This document shows, in pieces, positions 18,339-27,824 of a stretch of 64,000 nucleotides of DNA. A model generated the notes under the pieces. That model searched no databases, was not told the origin of the DNA, and was given only the letters and a program-made list of their open reading frames with translations. Numbering within the stretch: position 1 is the first letter of the stretch; every line of letters starts with the position of its first letter. Source of the stretch: JBCBRD01 sp039819885 (GTDB taxonomy: Bacteria > Pseudomonadota > Alphaproteobacteria > Rhizobiales > Hyphomicrobiaceae); contig JBCBRD010000002.1 of the NCBI GenBank assembly GCA_039819885.1, positions 1 through 64,000 on the forward strand, in the 5' to 3' direction. The position numbers and the translations under genes are program-made.

Positions 18339-18707
18339 ATGCCATCCAACTCACAGGTCTTTCCACGCTCGTTGATCATTGCAATTTTTACCAGTCTCGT
18401 CGCAGGCATGGCCCTCAGCCAAGCCGCCTCAGCCCACAATGTCAACGCCCACCAGGCAGAATTATCCGACCTAATCGAACATGGCCGGAAAGCCGGATCT
18501 ATCACATTCTCCGAGGGCCGTTCCTTACGCAAAGAACTGCGTCAAATCGAACTCGTCGAAGCAAAGCTGCGTTCAAATGATGGACACCTGGATCGCTCAG
18601 AACGACGCGTCCTCCATCGTCTTCTTCGGAGCGCTGAACGCATCATCAAGACCGAACTCTATGACGCCCAGCGACGCCCCAAGCTTCTTCCCCGCGTCGG
18701 CAAATAG
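18339..18707 (+). CDS. Small secreted helical protein of unknown function
   Basis: 122 residues with AAGAGG 7-8 bases before ATG 18339. Residues 1-33 form a signal peptide (SLIIAIFTSLVAGMALSQAASA). The mature part is short, helical and rich in Arg/Glu/Leu. The order ELSDLIEHGRKAGSIT..EGRSLRKELRQIE..LDRSERRVLHRLL looks like two helix pairs with an Asp/Gly turn, similar to small periplasmic EF-hand-like proteins, but no full calcium loop is seen. Function unknown. Confidence 0.6.
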   Translation: MPSNSQVFPRSLIIAIFTSLVAGMALSQAASAHNVNAHQAELSDLIEHGRKAGSITFSEGRSLRKELRQIELVEAKLRSNDGHLDRSERRVLHRLLRSAERIIKTELYDAQRRPKLLPRVGK

Positions 18708-18739
18708 AGAGACATCAAATCCCACAGGAGGACAAACAC

Positions 18740-18771
18740 AAAAAAGGCGGGCCCTTTGAAAGGTCCGCCTT
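18740..18771 (-). terminator. Intrinsic terminator on the minus strand
   Basis: Read on the minus strand, AAGGCGGACCTTT and its partner on the other side of a short loop form a stem with one bulge, followed by six T. It ends the small secreted protein gene at 18825. Confidence 0.75.
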
Positions 18772-18824
18772 AGCGTATTGCACAACCTTCGTTGGTTTCC
18801 GGCATCGACAAACGCAAGCGTGTT

Positions 18825-19184
18825 TCAAAACCGATGCTTAACGGTCCCACGAACCTTCAGATCTCCGTCTGAGTCAGGCTCCGAGAATTGCTGATCACCC
18901 GCAAGTGGCAACTCAGCAGCCCCATAGAGCAGCTCCAGGCCAAAATCCATCTTTGGAAGCACCCCGAGTTTACCCAATCCGGGAATACGGACTTCAGTAC
19001 CCTTCGACGGCGTCGGGGCCGACCGCGCACTTTCCCCTAGACCAAGTTCGTGGGACTGGCCCTTCGACACAGCACCCGGTGACTGCGCCGGTGCGGCACC
19101 CGTGTTTTGTTCCTGAAAAGCTTGTGCTGCAGTACTCGCCAGTAAGAGGGCGGCGGCTGCGCTCAAAAGTCTATTCTGCATCAT
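18825..19184 (-). CDS. Small secreted protein of unknown function
   Basis: 119 residues from ATG 19184; a second Met follows at once and either could start. Residues 1-22 are a signal peptide (RLLSAAAALLLASTAAQAF). The mature part is low-complexity at first (Gly/Pro/Ser), then ends with a short region (GLELLYGAAELPLAGD...LKVRGTVKHRF) whose last residue is Phe, as in outer-membrane beta-barrel proteins. It is too short for a barrel. Function unknown. It has its own terminator. Confidence 0.5.
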   Translation of the reverse strand: MMQNRLLSAAAALLLASTAAQAFQEQNTGAAPAQSPGAVSKGQSHELGLGESARSAPTPSKGTEVRIPGLGKLGVLPKMDFGLELLYGAAELPLAGDQQFSEPDSDGDLKVRGTVKHRF

Positions 19185-19392
19185 GTTCCACTTACCCCGC
19201 GCGCGTAACGGCGCATCAACCCTAAAATGACTCTCCGCACACTCGAACACAAGGATGCGGGCAGCAGGATTAAGCTCCAATGAATGTTTCTTCGAAGAAG
19301 TGTGATCATCTGGACATGTGTCGAATTAAACACAATCCCCACGGTTTGTTCTCAACATGGTCCACCAATGTCCACAGACTCAAACGTAAAGC

Positions 19393-19420
19393 AAAGGGCC
19401 GCCCCAATTGAGGCGGCCCC
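19393..19420 (-). terminator. Intrinsic terminator of porin gene 1
   Basis: GGGCCGCC / GGCGGCCC forms a perfect 8-bp GC stem with an 8-base loop. On the minus strand it is followed by TTTGCTTT. It lies 26 bases after the porin stop. Confidence 0.75.
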
Positions 19421-19445
19421 TGCCTAACAGTTACGAACAGACCGC

Positions 19446-20612
19446 TCAGAACTTGACGCGGGCACCAGTGATGAAGACGTCAAACTCAGGCTCGTCCGCT
19501 GGATTTGCAGCATCGTCTAGATCGTAATGACGATAGCTGGCGAAAATGGACATCGCAGCAGCATCGATCTGCTGAACAGCACCGAGACCCCAGTAGTAAG
19601 CACTGTCGTTGTCGTCATCCTGGAACTCACCAACCATGCCAAACAGTGTGGTCTTACCGAGAGGAACGAACTTCTTCTCGATACCAGAGTTCAAGAACCA
19701 GAAGCTCTCGTCATCTACAAAGTCGTCCGCACTGCGCTGACCAGCAGAAACCGTCGCGAAGAGCCCACTACCGGTGTCCATGACAGACAGCGTACCATTA
19801 ACAACCTCAACCGTTGGGTCGTTGACCTGCCCAAACACGTTGCTGCCATCAGTGTTCTCGGAGTACGCGACACCCAGAGCAACCTTCATGCGACCGAATT
19901 CACCGGCGTAACGAAGCGCCACATCCCAGATATCATCTTCACCCCAAGCAGCCGCGAATTTGAAACCAGCGAATGTTGGCGTGTCGTAACGAACGGTGTT
20001 CCGACGATTGTTCTCAAAGTTTGTAAGGCCAGGGCCACCGATATCCTGGCTAATGATAGAGGCACCCGCCTGAGATGATGACATGCCATCAGCAATGTTC
20101 GCCTTAGACAAGTTAATCTCAGCAATGCCAGAGTTCGCCATATCAGCCTGACCAACACGAAGCTGACCGTACGTCTTGGACTTCACGTACCAATGAGCCT
20201 GGCGAAACTCGGGAAGATCCGGGCCTTCATCGTTGTCAAGGCGCACCCGGCCAGCGTCAGCCTGCTGGTACTGCAGTTCGATGCGATATCCAGCCGACCA
20301 ATCAGAATTGATCTTTGCCTTACCCTTAAAGCCAAAGCGCGTGCCGGAGGTCTGAGGATCGACAACGTACACGTTACTCTCATCAACACCGAGCGCGTCG
20401 CTCTGAGCTTCCCAGAACATAACGGCCGTTGTGACCTGGCCATAAATCGTCAGAGAAACCTTGCGGTTACCCTTCCGAGCAGTCGTGGCTTCGAGTTCTG
20501 CAATCCGTTCTTCAAGATCGGCGCAGCAATCTCCGCCAAAGTCAGCGGCCTGTGCAGATGTCGCGAAGACACCAGCCACGGCGGCCATTGCGATCATAGA
20601 GATCCGTTTCAT
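19446..20612 (-). CDS. Porin, alphaproteobacterial type, copy 1
   Basis: 388 residues with GGGGGA before the start. Signal peptide 1-22 (ISMIAMAAVAGVFATSAQA-AD). The mature protein opens with GGDCCADLEERIAELEAT, a short coiled-coil with a Cys-Cys pair as in rhizobial porins, then KVSLTIYGQV, which begins a 16-stranded beta-barrel with alternating aromatic strands to a C-terminal Phe (GARVKF). It forms water-filled pores in the outer membrane. The second porin lies upstream on the same strand and shares the first 60 residues closely, diverging in the surface loops. Confidence 0.88.
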   Translation of the reverse strand: MKRISMIAMAAVAGVFATSAQAADFGGDCCADLEERIAELEATTARKGNRKVSLTIYGQVTTAVMFWEAQSDALGVDESNVYVVDPQTSGTRFGFKGKAKINSDWSAGYRIELQYQQADAGRVRLDNDEGPDLPEFRQAHWYVKSKTYGQLRVGQADMANSGIAEINLSKANIADGMSSSQAGASIISQDIGGPGLTNFENNRRNTVRYDTPTFAGFKFAAAWGEDDIWDVALRYAGEFGRMKVALGVAYSENTDGSNVFGQVNDPTVEVVNGTLSVMDTGSGLFATVSAGQRSADDFVDDESFWFLNSGIEKKFVPLGKTTLFGMVGEFQDDDNDSAYYWGLGAVQQIDAAAMSIFASYRHYDLDDAANPADEPEFDVFITGARVKF

Positions 20613-21200
20613 CTAAGTCCCCCAATCATGGTCATTCGTTCGTGCGGGTTACAAATTTGCGGGAAGCAGCACGCGCGGCCCGGCAAAGGTGGATCACGTC
20701 TCAACCGAGCAGCACGCACGCGCGTGAACGCACGCGGCTCGGACGAAACGCGAAAAACGCAAACAAACCTGACTGGAACAAACGTACGACGGCTGGTGTG
20801 CCGGACCTGCTTCCCGCTGTCGTCTGATGCGGTGAGCAACGGACGCCCGCGAAGGAAACGGCGTCGTACGACTCAAACGTTGTGATGGAAGTGTTAGGTG
20901 AGAGGTCTTAACGCTTCAAACACTGCAAGCAAAAATCCACGGCTTTACCCGGCCTTTGTGGCTGCCCTGCAACGAATTTAGGCGAAATAGGCACCAAAAT
21001 GCCGCGCTCCGCGTGCGGACAGTAGCTTGCAGCACCCTTAGCAGTGTTATGAGCCCTCTATGGCTGCCGCAAATCCATACCAGCGCCCACTATGATAGTG
21101 CAATGGCCACTTCACGGACCGGCTTATCCGAAAATGCAAAAAAGAGCCGCTGCATTTGCAACGGCTCTCTCTTTAAAGCGCTCTCTAACCCAACGAAGGC
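20613..21200. other. 588-bp spacer between the two porin genes
   Basis: The part near porin 1 (20640-20880) is rich in CGCACGCG-like runs and has no credible gene. It should hold the porin 1 promoter. The far end holds the terminator of porin 2. Open frames on both strands here have no ribosome-binding site or family resemblance. Confidence 0.4.
21134..21170 (-). terminator. Intrinsic terminator of porin gene 2
   Basis: AGAGCCG / CGGCTCT with an inner TGC/GCA pair forms the stem. On the minus strand it is followed by six T. It lies 31 bases after the porin 2 stop. Confidence 0.8.
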
Positions 21201-22391
21201 TTAGAACTTGATACGTGCACCGGTAATTACAACGTCGAGATCGTTGTATTCAGTGGCGGTGTCGTCATCGACCTCGATGTGCTTGTAATCTAGGTAGAGT
21301 TCCATCGCCGCAGCATCAATTTTCTGGACGATACCGCCCCCGTAGACATCAGCTTCGCGGAAACCACCAGCGTCGAAATCTTCTTCGTACTTCTGGTATT
21401 GCCCATAAAAAGCTGTTTTGCCAAGCGGGATGAACTTTTGCGAAATACCGGCGCGGATACCGTAAAAGTCTTCAGTCGCATCACCATCGGTATCTGCAGT
21501 CGATGCACCTGCGGTTACGAAAAGACCCGTTGGCGTGTGCAAGATCGACAACGAACCGTTGAGGACCTCCTCGGCAGGGTCGTTCACAACACCAAAGGTG
21601 TTGTCGCCGTCTAAGTCTTCGCCATAAGCAATACCAGCAGCGACCTTGAAGTCACCAAGCTGCCCGGCGTACCGCAGAGCAACGTCCCAAAGGTCATCTT
21701 CACCGAATGCGGCACTAACGATAAAGCCACCAAACGTTGGCGTGTCGTACCGAACGCGGTTCTGACGGTTGAATTCATTGTTTCCGCCACCCGTAAACCG
21801 GTCGTAGCGCAGGCCACCAGCATCGATGTCTTGACCAGCTTTGATGTTGTCAAACTGAGCCGAAACGTTTGTGCCGGAGAGATCAATTTCCGTAATACCG
21901 GAGTTTGCCGTGTCACCCTGACCGACAGTTATCTTACCGTAAGTCTTAGACTTCAGATACCACTCTGCCTTACGAAGGCCGATGTTTACACCCTGCGTAC
22001 CCTCGTCGCTGTCTTCCGTAACCCGGCTAGACGAAGCTATCTCTGTCTCAATTTCAATCTTGTAGCCAGCCGACCAATCAGGCGTGATCTTCGCTTTGCC
22101 CTTGAAGCCGAAGCGTGTTGACGAGATATCGTTGTCAACAATGTATGTGTTGCTCTCGTCGCCGTTGTCCCAGAACATCACGGCCTGGTTAACCTGACCG
22201 TAGATGGTGAGGCTGACCTTACGGTTGCCTTTGCGAGCTGTCGTCGCTTCGAGTTCAGCAACACGCTCTTCCAGGTCTGCGCAGCAATCGCCACCAAAGT
22301 CTGCAGCGTTGGCCGATACGGCTCCGGCTGCAACACCAGCAACAGCAACAAGTGCTGCCACGCTAGTGGTTTTAAGAAGTCCCCCGATCAT
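21201..22391 (-). CDS. Porin, alphaproteobacterial type, copy 2
   Basis: 396 residues with GGAG upstream. Signal peptide 1-29 (SVAALVAVAGVAAGAVSANA-AD). The mature start GGDCCADLEERVAELEAT and the first strands KVSLTIYGQV are near-identical to copy 1; both end in a barrel strand with terminal Phe (GARIKF). Several blocks (DTPTF-GGF, FGEDDLWDVALRYAG) are shared, while loops are Asp/Gly/Thr-rich and different, as expected of duplicated porins under surface selection. Location: outer membrane. Confidence 0.88.
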   Translation of the reverse strand: MIGGLLKTTSVAALVAVAGVAAGAVSANAADFGGDCCADLEERVAELEATTARKGNRKVSLTIYGQVNQAVMFWDNGDESNTYIVDNDISSTRFGFKGKAKITPDWSAGYKIEIETEIASSSRVTEDSDEGTQGVNIGLRKAEWYLKSKTYGKITVGQGDTANSGITEIDLSGTNVSAQFDNIKAGQDIDAGGLRYDRFTGGGNNEFNRQNRVRYDTPTFGGFIVSAAFGEDDLWDVALRYAGQLGDFKVAAGIAYGEDLDGDNTFGVVNDPAEEVLNGSLSILHTPTGLFVTAGASTADTDGDATEDFYGIRAGISQKFIPLGKTAFYGQYQKYEEDFDAGGFREADVYGGGIVQKIDAAAMELYLDYKHIEVDDDTATEYNDLDVVITGARIKF

Positions 22392-23014
22392 ACGAACTCA
22401 TCTCCGTTTGTTACTTTACGAACTCAACCGATACACACTCGGACTGAGAACTCAGTAGCCTGCCGCACTACAGTCTGGCCCCAAGCCATGGTGACCGCAG
22501 AAGCTTGCTGACGCAGCAGTAGCTAAGGCCCATCGCACAGTAAACCTGAAAACCCCCAAAGCGCCCTACCTGTTTTATGACGTGACTTGACAGCCACAGA
22601 ATCGAAGCTGCGAATGGTCGAAACGGCTGAAAACTGGACAATCCGTCGGCCTGTAGCGCCGCAAACATGCAGAATAAGTGCACATCCTGCACCGCCCGCT
22701 TTTGCCATCTTTGAGGCGAACCCGCTGCAGTTGATCGATTTGCAAACACTATCAGCCGCGAATGAGTGACGACTTCCCAATGCGGCCATAAAGGGGCACC
22801 TCCGGCACCAATTCTTGCGACGCAACAAATACAACTCAGCCGGAGGCCACACCTTGTGGATAAACCGACCAAAGCATCCTAATGAGCGACAGCTAGGTCG
22901 ACGCATCCATATTGGCTGAACACCCACCGACCTCTAGTATCCGACTCACAGCTTTTTTGGCAAAGATGCCGTGGTCCGTCCCACAGAAAGCACTGGAGCT
23001 GAGGAATAAAGGCC
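22392..23014. other. 623-bp gene-free region with nested inverted repeats
   Basis: Two overlapping frames on the minus strand (134 codons each, 22468-22927) lack a ribosome-binding site and read as Cys/Arg/Trp-rich nonsense. The region has CCTCCGGC (22799-22806) paired with GCCGGAGG (22839-22846), enclosing a small TTGC-GAC-GCAA hairpin (22815-22825), and a lone DnaA-box match TGTGGATAA at 22855-22863. It must also hold the promoters of porin 2 and the hydroxylase gene. A small RNA is possible but not shown. Confidence 0.35.
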
Positions 23015-24229
23015 ATGGATCACCACGATTATGATGTTGCCGTCATCGGCGCAGGGCCGGCTGGCCTCGCAACTGCCTGCGCTTTGGCACATTCAGGCAT
23101 CCAGACCGTCCTCTTGGCCGCGCCTCACAGACCGGCGGGCAATCGCCCGGACACCAGGACGGCCGCTCTTTTCAAGCCCTCATTAACGCTGCTGGACCAT
23201 ATCGGCGCCTGGGGCACCGCCCAAGCGAGCAGCGCGCCGATGCGCGCAATCCGCTTGATCGACGATACCGACAGTGTGCTGCGGGCACCCGAGGTTCTGT
23301 TTGACGCCACTGAAATTGGTGAAGATCGCTTCGGCTACAACGTCCCGCAAAGCGCTCTAACGGAAAGCCTCAGTCAACGCGCCAGAACACTCGAACCCCT
23401 CTCCATTGTCGAAACGAACGGTGTGACCTGCGTGGAACCTGGTGAAACTAGCGCGCTGATCCACCTTTCTGAAGGGTCCATCATCACTGCCGACCTGGTT
23501 GCTGCAGCCGATGGCCGCAATTCTCTCAGTCGCGACGGTGCAGGCATTGCTACAAGCGAACACGGTTATGACCAAACCGCCGTGACCTGCACCTTTGAAC
23601 ACACCCGACCACACGGCGGTATCTCAACCGAATTTCACAAGAGAGCCGGCCCATGCACTGTCGTGCCACTACCCGGCAATAGCTCCAGTCTTGTCTGGGT
23701 TGAACGACCCTCGGTAGCTCAGCGCCTGTATGACCTCTCAGATGCGCAGTTTCTGAAAACACTTGAACGCCAACTGCGCGGCCTACTTGGCACACCCGAT
23801 GGGTTGAGCCTGCGCGCACTGTTTCCATTGAAGGCCATGAAGGCTGAAACGATGGCAAGAAATCGTGTTGCGTTGATTGGTGAGGCTGGACACGTGATGC
23901 CTCCCATTGGAGCACAAGGGCTCAACCTCTCTTTCCGTGATGCAGCGACGCTCGCGGAATTGGCGAGCGCGGCGAAACAAGAGGGGCAACCACTTGGCGG
24001 TAAAAAGCTCATGGACGATTACAATCGGAAACGCGGGTTCGACGTGCGCACGCGCGGCCTCATGGTCGACATCCTCAATCGCGCACTCACAACGGATATC
24101 GTCCCCCTACAACTGGCGCGCGGCGTAGGTCTTCACGCCATAAACGCCATGTCACCTCTCAAGAAAGCACTAATGCGCGAGGGCATGCAGCCATCAGCAA
24201 GCCTCCCCGAACTCATGCAAGCGCAATGA
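23015..24229 (+). CDS. UbiH/UbiF/COQ6-family FAD-dependent hydroxylase
   Basis: 404 residues; GAGGAA and AAAGG precede ATG 23015. Three flavoprotein motifs are in order: the N-terminal GxGxxG dinucleotide fold (VAVIGAGPAGLATACAL), the ADGRNS motif in the middle (about 168), and the FAD-ribityl motif RVALIGEAGHVMPPIGAQGLN at about 288. This family adds hydroxyls to the ubiquinone ring at the inner membrane with O2 and NAD(P)H. Alphaproteobacteria have several members (UbiH, UbiF, UbiL), and which position this one hydroxylates cannot be told. It precedes a lipid acyltransferase gene on the same strand. Confidence 0.85.
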   Translation: MDHHDYDVAVIGAGPAGLATACALAHSGIQTVLLAAPHRPAGNRPDTRTAALFKPSLTLLDHIGAWGTAQASSAPMRAIRLIDDTDSVLRAPEVLFDATEIGEDRFGYNVPQSALTESLSQRARTLEPLSIVETNGVTCVEPGETSALIHLSEGSIITADLVAAADGRNSLSRDGAGIATSEHGYDQTAVTCTFEHTRPHGGISTEFHKRAGPCTVVPLPGNSSSLVWVERPSVAQRLYDLSDAQFLKTLERQLRGLLGTPDGLSLRALFPLKAMKAETMARNRVALIGEAGHVMPPIGAQGLNLSFRDAATLAELASAAKQEGQPLGGKKLMDDYNRKRGFDVRTRGLMVDILNRALTTDIVPLQLARGVGLHAINAMSPLKKALMREGMQPSASLPELMQAQ

Positions 24230-24396
24230 GATCCAGATCCATGCTTTGCCGCTTCCGACCCAATGAATTTGCAAGAGCCGCCAACGCCGGGTAATGCACT
24301 GGCCAATAACCAATCAGTACCCTCAGCGTTCTAATCATCCCACCAACCACGACGACCAAACATCTACGCACGAAACCGGGCGACCTAAGCTCTCAA

Positions 24397-25317
24397 ATGA
24401 CATCCTTCAAGCGCACGCTCAAAGACCTGCAGTTTCGCTTAGAATATGGCATTCTGCGCGCCGTCGTCGGTGCTGTACGGTTGTTTCCACTTGAGGTGGC
24501 CGCATCTTGGTCTGCCAACGCATGGCGTATTCTCGCACCGCGCATCAACCCCAAGCGCCACCTACGCGCGTTGGAAAACCTAAAGATAGCCTTTCCGGAG
24601 AAATCAGACGAGCAGCGCCTCAGCCTGTGCAACGCGCACTGGGAAAACCTAGGTCGTGTCATGGCCGAAACGATGCAGATTGACCGGTTCGTTCAATCTC
24701 CCGACCGCATCGAAATCAAGACCCGCCAAATGTTCGAACGCTACCGAAACAAGATGGGATCCGCGGTCGGTGTCTCGCTTCATCAGGGCAACTGGGAACT
24801 CGCAATACTGCCCTTCACTTTAGCCGGCGGAAACCCGGCAGCCATCTATCGTTCCGTCAACAACCCCTATGTGGATCAATACCTCAGAGACCAACGCAAA
24901 GACCTTTACCCCGGGGGCCTTTTTGGACGCGGCGTTGTCGAAGGTAACCACGGTGACGACCGTCGAACGGCCCGCCTGATCACCGATTTTGTACGCAATG
25001 GTGGGCGGCTGGGTATGGTCTGTGATCTATTCGATCGAACCGGAATACCAGTTCCGTTTTTTGGCCAACCAGCTCGGACCCAGGCCATTGGCGCAATGAT
25101 CGCACGACGTACGGGCGCGCGCATCTGGCTCTCCCGTTGCAAGCGCATCGGAACATCAAGCCGCTTTGAAATCGAATTGCGTGAGCTGCGCGTCCCACGC
25201 ACCAAGAACCAATCCGAAGACATCACATGGGTCATGACGGAAATGCAAAAGGTCTTCGAAGAGTGGGTGCGTGACGCCCCTGAGCAATGGATGTGGTCTA
25301 ACCGCCGCTGGAAATAG
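24397..25317 (+). CDS. LpxL/LpxM-family lipid A (lauroyl/myristoyl) acyltransferase
   Basis: 306 residues. A hydrophobic N-terminal region (about 18-45) would hold it at the inner membrane. The catalytic HX4(D/E) motif is HQGNWE at about 129-134, followed by family blocks AIYRSVNNPYVDQ, LGMVCDLFDRTGIPVPFFGQPA and the C-terminal PEQWMWSNRRWK. The family adds a secondary acyl chain to lipid A from acyl-ACP. In alphaproteobacteria related enzymes may also acylate other lipids. The start has a weak ribosome-binding site. Confidence 0.85.
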   Translation: MTSFKRTLKDLQFRLEYGILRAVVGAVRLFPLEVAASWSANAWRILAPRINPKRHLRALENLKIAFPEKSDEQRLSLCNAHWENLGRVMAETMQIDRFVQSPDRIEIKTRQMFERYRNKMGSAVGVSLHQGNWELAILPFTLAGGNPAAIYRSVNNPYVDQYLRDQRKDLYPGGLFGRGVVEGNHGDDRRTARLITDFVRNGGRLGMVCDLFDRTGIPVPFFGQPARTQAIGAMIARRTGARIWLSRCKRIGTSSRFEIELRELRVPRTKNQSEDITWVMTEMQKVFEEWVRDAPEQWMWSNRRWK

Positions 25318-25434
25318 ACCGCCCACGTTCACCCTCAATCAACTCGATTTTGTTAGCGTAAACAAACCCAACAGCTTTCGTAAAAACAGACTAAAGAGCT
25401 GTCCCTTTTTGTTGCGTTTTCAGTCGAGTGTCCC

Positions 25435-26211
25435 ATGTCCCACCCTGCTCCTTCATTGCAAATTACTGATCTGCGCAAGTCCTTCACGGACCCAGCCGTA
25501 GACGGTTTGTCACTGACAGTCAGGCGCGGCGAGTTCTATGCGCTCCTCGGGCCAAACGGAGCAGGGAAAACCACAACACTGAGAATGGTCGCCGGTCTGC
25601 TGGCCCCCGATGGCGGTGCGATCAGTGTTTGCGGGATTGATGTCAGACAAGACCCGGTCGAAGCCAAACGCGTCCTCGCCTGGGTGCCTGATGACCCGAT
25701 GGTCTATGACAAGCTCACCCCAATGGAGTACCTCGAGTTCATCGCCGGGCTTTGGTCCATGGAAACCGACATGGCAAAGCACAAAGCAGACGTGCTCCTA
25801 GATCAATTCGGTTTGAGCGAACACGCCGACACACGTTGCCAGGGGTTCTCAAAAGGCATGCGACAGAAAGTGGCGTTGGCCGGTGCTCTGATCCACGAAC
25901 CACAACTCATCATCCTTGATGAACCTCTCACTGGCCTTGACGCAGGCTCCGCTCGCCAGGTCAAAACCGTCTTGAGAGGACTGGTCGCCAAGGGCGTCAC
26001 AATCATCATGACCACCCACATTCTAGAAGTCGCAGAACGGATGGCTGATCGGATCGGCGTCATTGCCAAGGGCCGTTTGGTGGCACAAGGCACGCTCGAA
26101 GAATTGCGCTCTACATCAGTCGGAGACGGCACAAGCCTCGAAGATATCTTCCTTGAAATTGTCAACGACGACCAATCCACACAACCCGTAACAGATGGTG
26201 TTGCGGCATGA
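25435..26211 (+). CDS. ABC transporter ATP-binding protein
   Basis: 258 residues. Walker A GPNGAGKTTT (about 40-49), Q-loop/lid region, signature FSKGMRQKVALAGALIHEPQ and Walker B LIILDEP with TGLDAGS D-loop, then the switch His in TTHILE. The SKGM signature is usual in ABC-2-type exporters. It hydrolyses ATP to drive the membrane partner encoded next. The stop overlaps the start of the permease gene (ATGA), so translation is coupled. Confidence 0.92.
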   Translation: MSHPAPSLQITDLRKSFTDPAVDGLSLTVRRGEFYALLGPNGAGKTTTLRMVAGLLAPDGGAISVCGIDVRQDPVEAKRVLAWVPDDPMVYDKLTPMEYLEFIAGLWSMETDMAKHKADVLLDQFGLSEHADTRCQGFSKGMRQKVALAGALIHEPQLIILDEPLTGLDAGSARQVKTVLRGLVAKGVTIIMTTHILEVAERMADRIGVIAKGRLVAQGTLEELRSTSVGDGTSLEDIFLEIVNDDQSTQPVTDGVAA

Positions 26212-27737
26212 ACGCGACAGCTTCAATCGGTTGGTTCGCCCGCCACGAACTCCGCCTAGCGTGGCGCGACTGGATGGGCCTGATGTCAGGCGGACGCAAA
26301 CTGCAGGATGGCGCTGTCATCCTCAGCATGGTTGTCTTCGCTCTCGGGCTCCACGGCCTGGCCTACGCGCTACTCGCACCAACATTCACAGATGGCGCAA
26401 CGGTCAACATTGCGATGTTGGTGATGATTTCCGCCACCGTCGTCCTCAGCTTCACGATGATGCTGTCACAAGCACTCGAGTCGGTGACGCGAGCCTTTTA
26501 TGCCCGAGATGATCTCGATCTGATCCTGTCATCTCCCTCATCTTCTGCTCACCTGTTTGCAGTACGCATCGTGCTGATGGCGGGCACCACAGCACTGATG
26601 TCCGGCCTCATGGTCGCGCCCTTCATTAATGTCGCCGCCATCCTGGATGGTACGCAATGGCTTAGTGCCTATGCTGTTCTGCTTGCCGCTTCAATGGCTG
26701 CAACGGGCACAGCCGTCTTTATCACCCTCGGATTGTTTAAGTGGGTCGGCGCGAGACGCACGCGCCTTGTTGCACAAATCACGGCCGCCGTGGTTGGCGC
26801 ATCGTTCCTCATTGGCATCCAAGTCGTCGCCATCATGTCGTACGGCTCGATGTCGCGCTTCTCACTCCTCAGTTCAGAGACTCTGATCGAAAGCGCCCCT
26901 GCAATGAGCAGTCCGGTCTGGTGGCCCGCCATGGCCGTCGCGGGCGCTCCCATGGCTGTGTTCGCCGTCATGTTTGTCGCTATGCTGTTTTTCGGCATAG
27001 CTGTCATCGCCGGTGCCAACCAGTTTCGCCATATCGTCGTGGCAGCCCTCGGCGTATCCGACCATCAAGCAACATCAGCACGCGCAAAACGCACCTTCAA
27101 AGGACGCAGCACACACGGTTCGCTCCTACATAAGGAATGGATGCTTCTTGCCAGAGATCCCTGGTTGATTTCGCAAACGTTGATGCAGATCCTTTATCTC
27201 GTTCCCCCAGCACTTCTGCTCTGGGTGAAGTATGGGCAAGACCTACAGATCGCGGTCATCCTCGCGCCCGTTATTGTTATGGCTGTGGGTCAGTTGGCAG
27301 GCGGTCTCGCATGGTTGACCATTTCCGGCGAAGACGCACCTGACCTCGTCGCAACCGCACCCGTCCCGACCCACGCGCTTCTCTGGGCCAAGGTGAAAGC
27401 AGTTTTGGCCATCGTGCTGACTGTTTCGGCACCTTTGGTCATCGCACTCAGCTTCCTCTCCCTATGGGGAGCCGCCGTGACGTTGGCAGGCGTAGCAGCA
27501 TCCGCCTCTTGCGCTATTTTGATCCAGCTTTGGTTCCGCGCACAGGCCACGCGTCGCAACTTCCGAAGGCGTCATGTCGCCTCCCGGGCGTCCACATTCT
27601 GCGAAGCGTTTGCATCAATCCTATGTGCCGCAACTGCAGGTTTGGCAGCGGCCGCATCTTGGGCCGCAGTTGCGACAGCCGTTCTCGTTTTAGGCATCAT
27701 GGCAGTCGCATGGACCATCAGCCCGCGACAGCCTTAG
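26208..27737 (+). CDS. ABC-2-like transporter permease
   Basis: 509 residues with about ten to twelve hydrophobic helices in two groups separated by a hydrophilic segment near 280-315. It starts in the last codon of the ATP-binding gene. No substrate motif is visible. The arrangement of one ATPase and one large polytopic protein is that of ABC-2-type exporters for drugs, lipids or polysaccharide. The C-terminal third contains a basic stretch (ATRRNFRRRHVASR) on the cytoplasmic side. Function inferred from the partner. Confidence 0.8.
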   Translation: MNATASIGWFARHELRLAWRDWMGLMSGGRKLQDGAVILSMVVFALGLHGLAYALLAPTFTDGATVNIAMLVMISATVVLSFTMMLSQALESVTRAFYARDDLDLILSSPSSSAHLFAVRIVLMAGTTALMSGLMVAPFINVAAILDGTQWLSAYAVLLAASMAATGTAVFITLGLFKWVGARRTRLVAQITAAVVGASFLIGIQVVAIMSYGSMSRFSLLSSETLIESAPAMSSPVWWPAMAVAGAPMAVFAVMFVAMLFFGIAVIAGANQFRHIVVAALGVSDHQATSARAKRTFKGRSTHGSLLHKEWMLLARDPWLISQTLMQILYLVPPALLLWVKYGQDLQIAVILAPVIVMAVGQLAGGLAWLTISGEDAPDLVATAPVPTHALLWAKVKAVLAIVLTVSAPLVIALSFLSLWGAAVTLAGVAASASCAILIQLWFRAQATRRNFRRRHVASRASTFCEAFASILCAATAGLAAAASWAAVATAVLVLGIMAVAWTISPRQP

Positions 27738-27759
27738 TAGGCATTTGTCGTCCTCAACA

Positions 27760-27791
27760 TTGACAGTGTCACCGCACGCCATATGGTGCGG
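27760..27791 (+). promoter_or_regulatory. Putative promoter with overlapping operator-like repeat
   Basis: TTGACA (27760-27765) and TATGGT (27782-27787) are 16 bases apart, a good sigma-70-type pair 38 bases before the lyase start. The inverted repeat CCGCAC (27772-27777) / GTGCGG (27786-27791) covers the -10 box, as a repressor operator would. The binding protein is unknown. Confidence 0.5.
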
Positions 27792-27824
27792 CGCATACAG
27801 AAATACTTGAGGACCCAACCGACT

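Noticed and set aside
22855..22863. DnaA box as a sign of a replication origin
   Set aside because: Only one match was noticed, with no AT-rich unwinding region or dnaA/hemE gene. dnaB at 53 kb does not mark an origin either.
22468..22927. Two overlapping 134-codon frames on the minus strand
   Set aside because: No ribosome-binding site, no family resemblance, composition unlike genes nearby.
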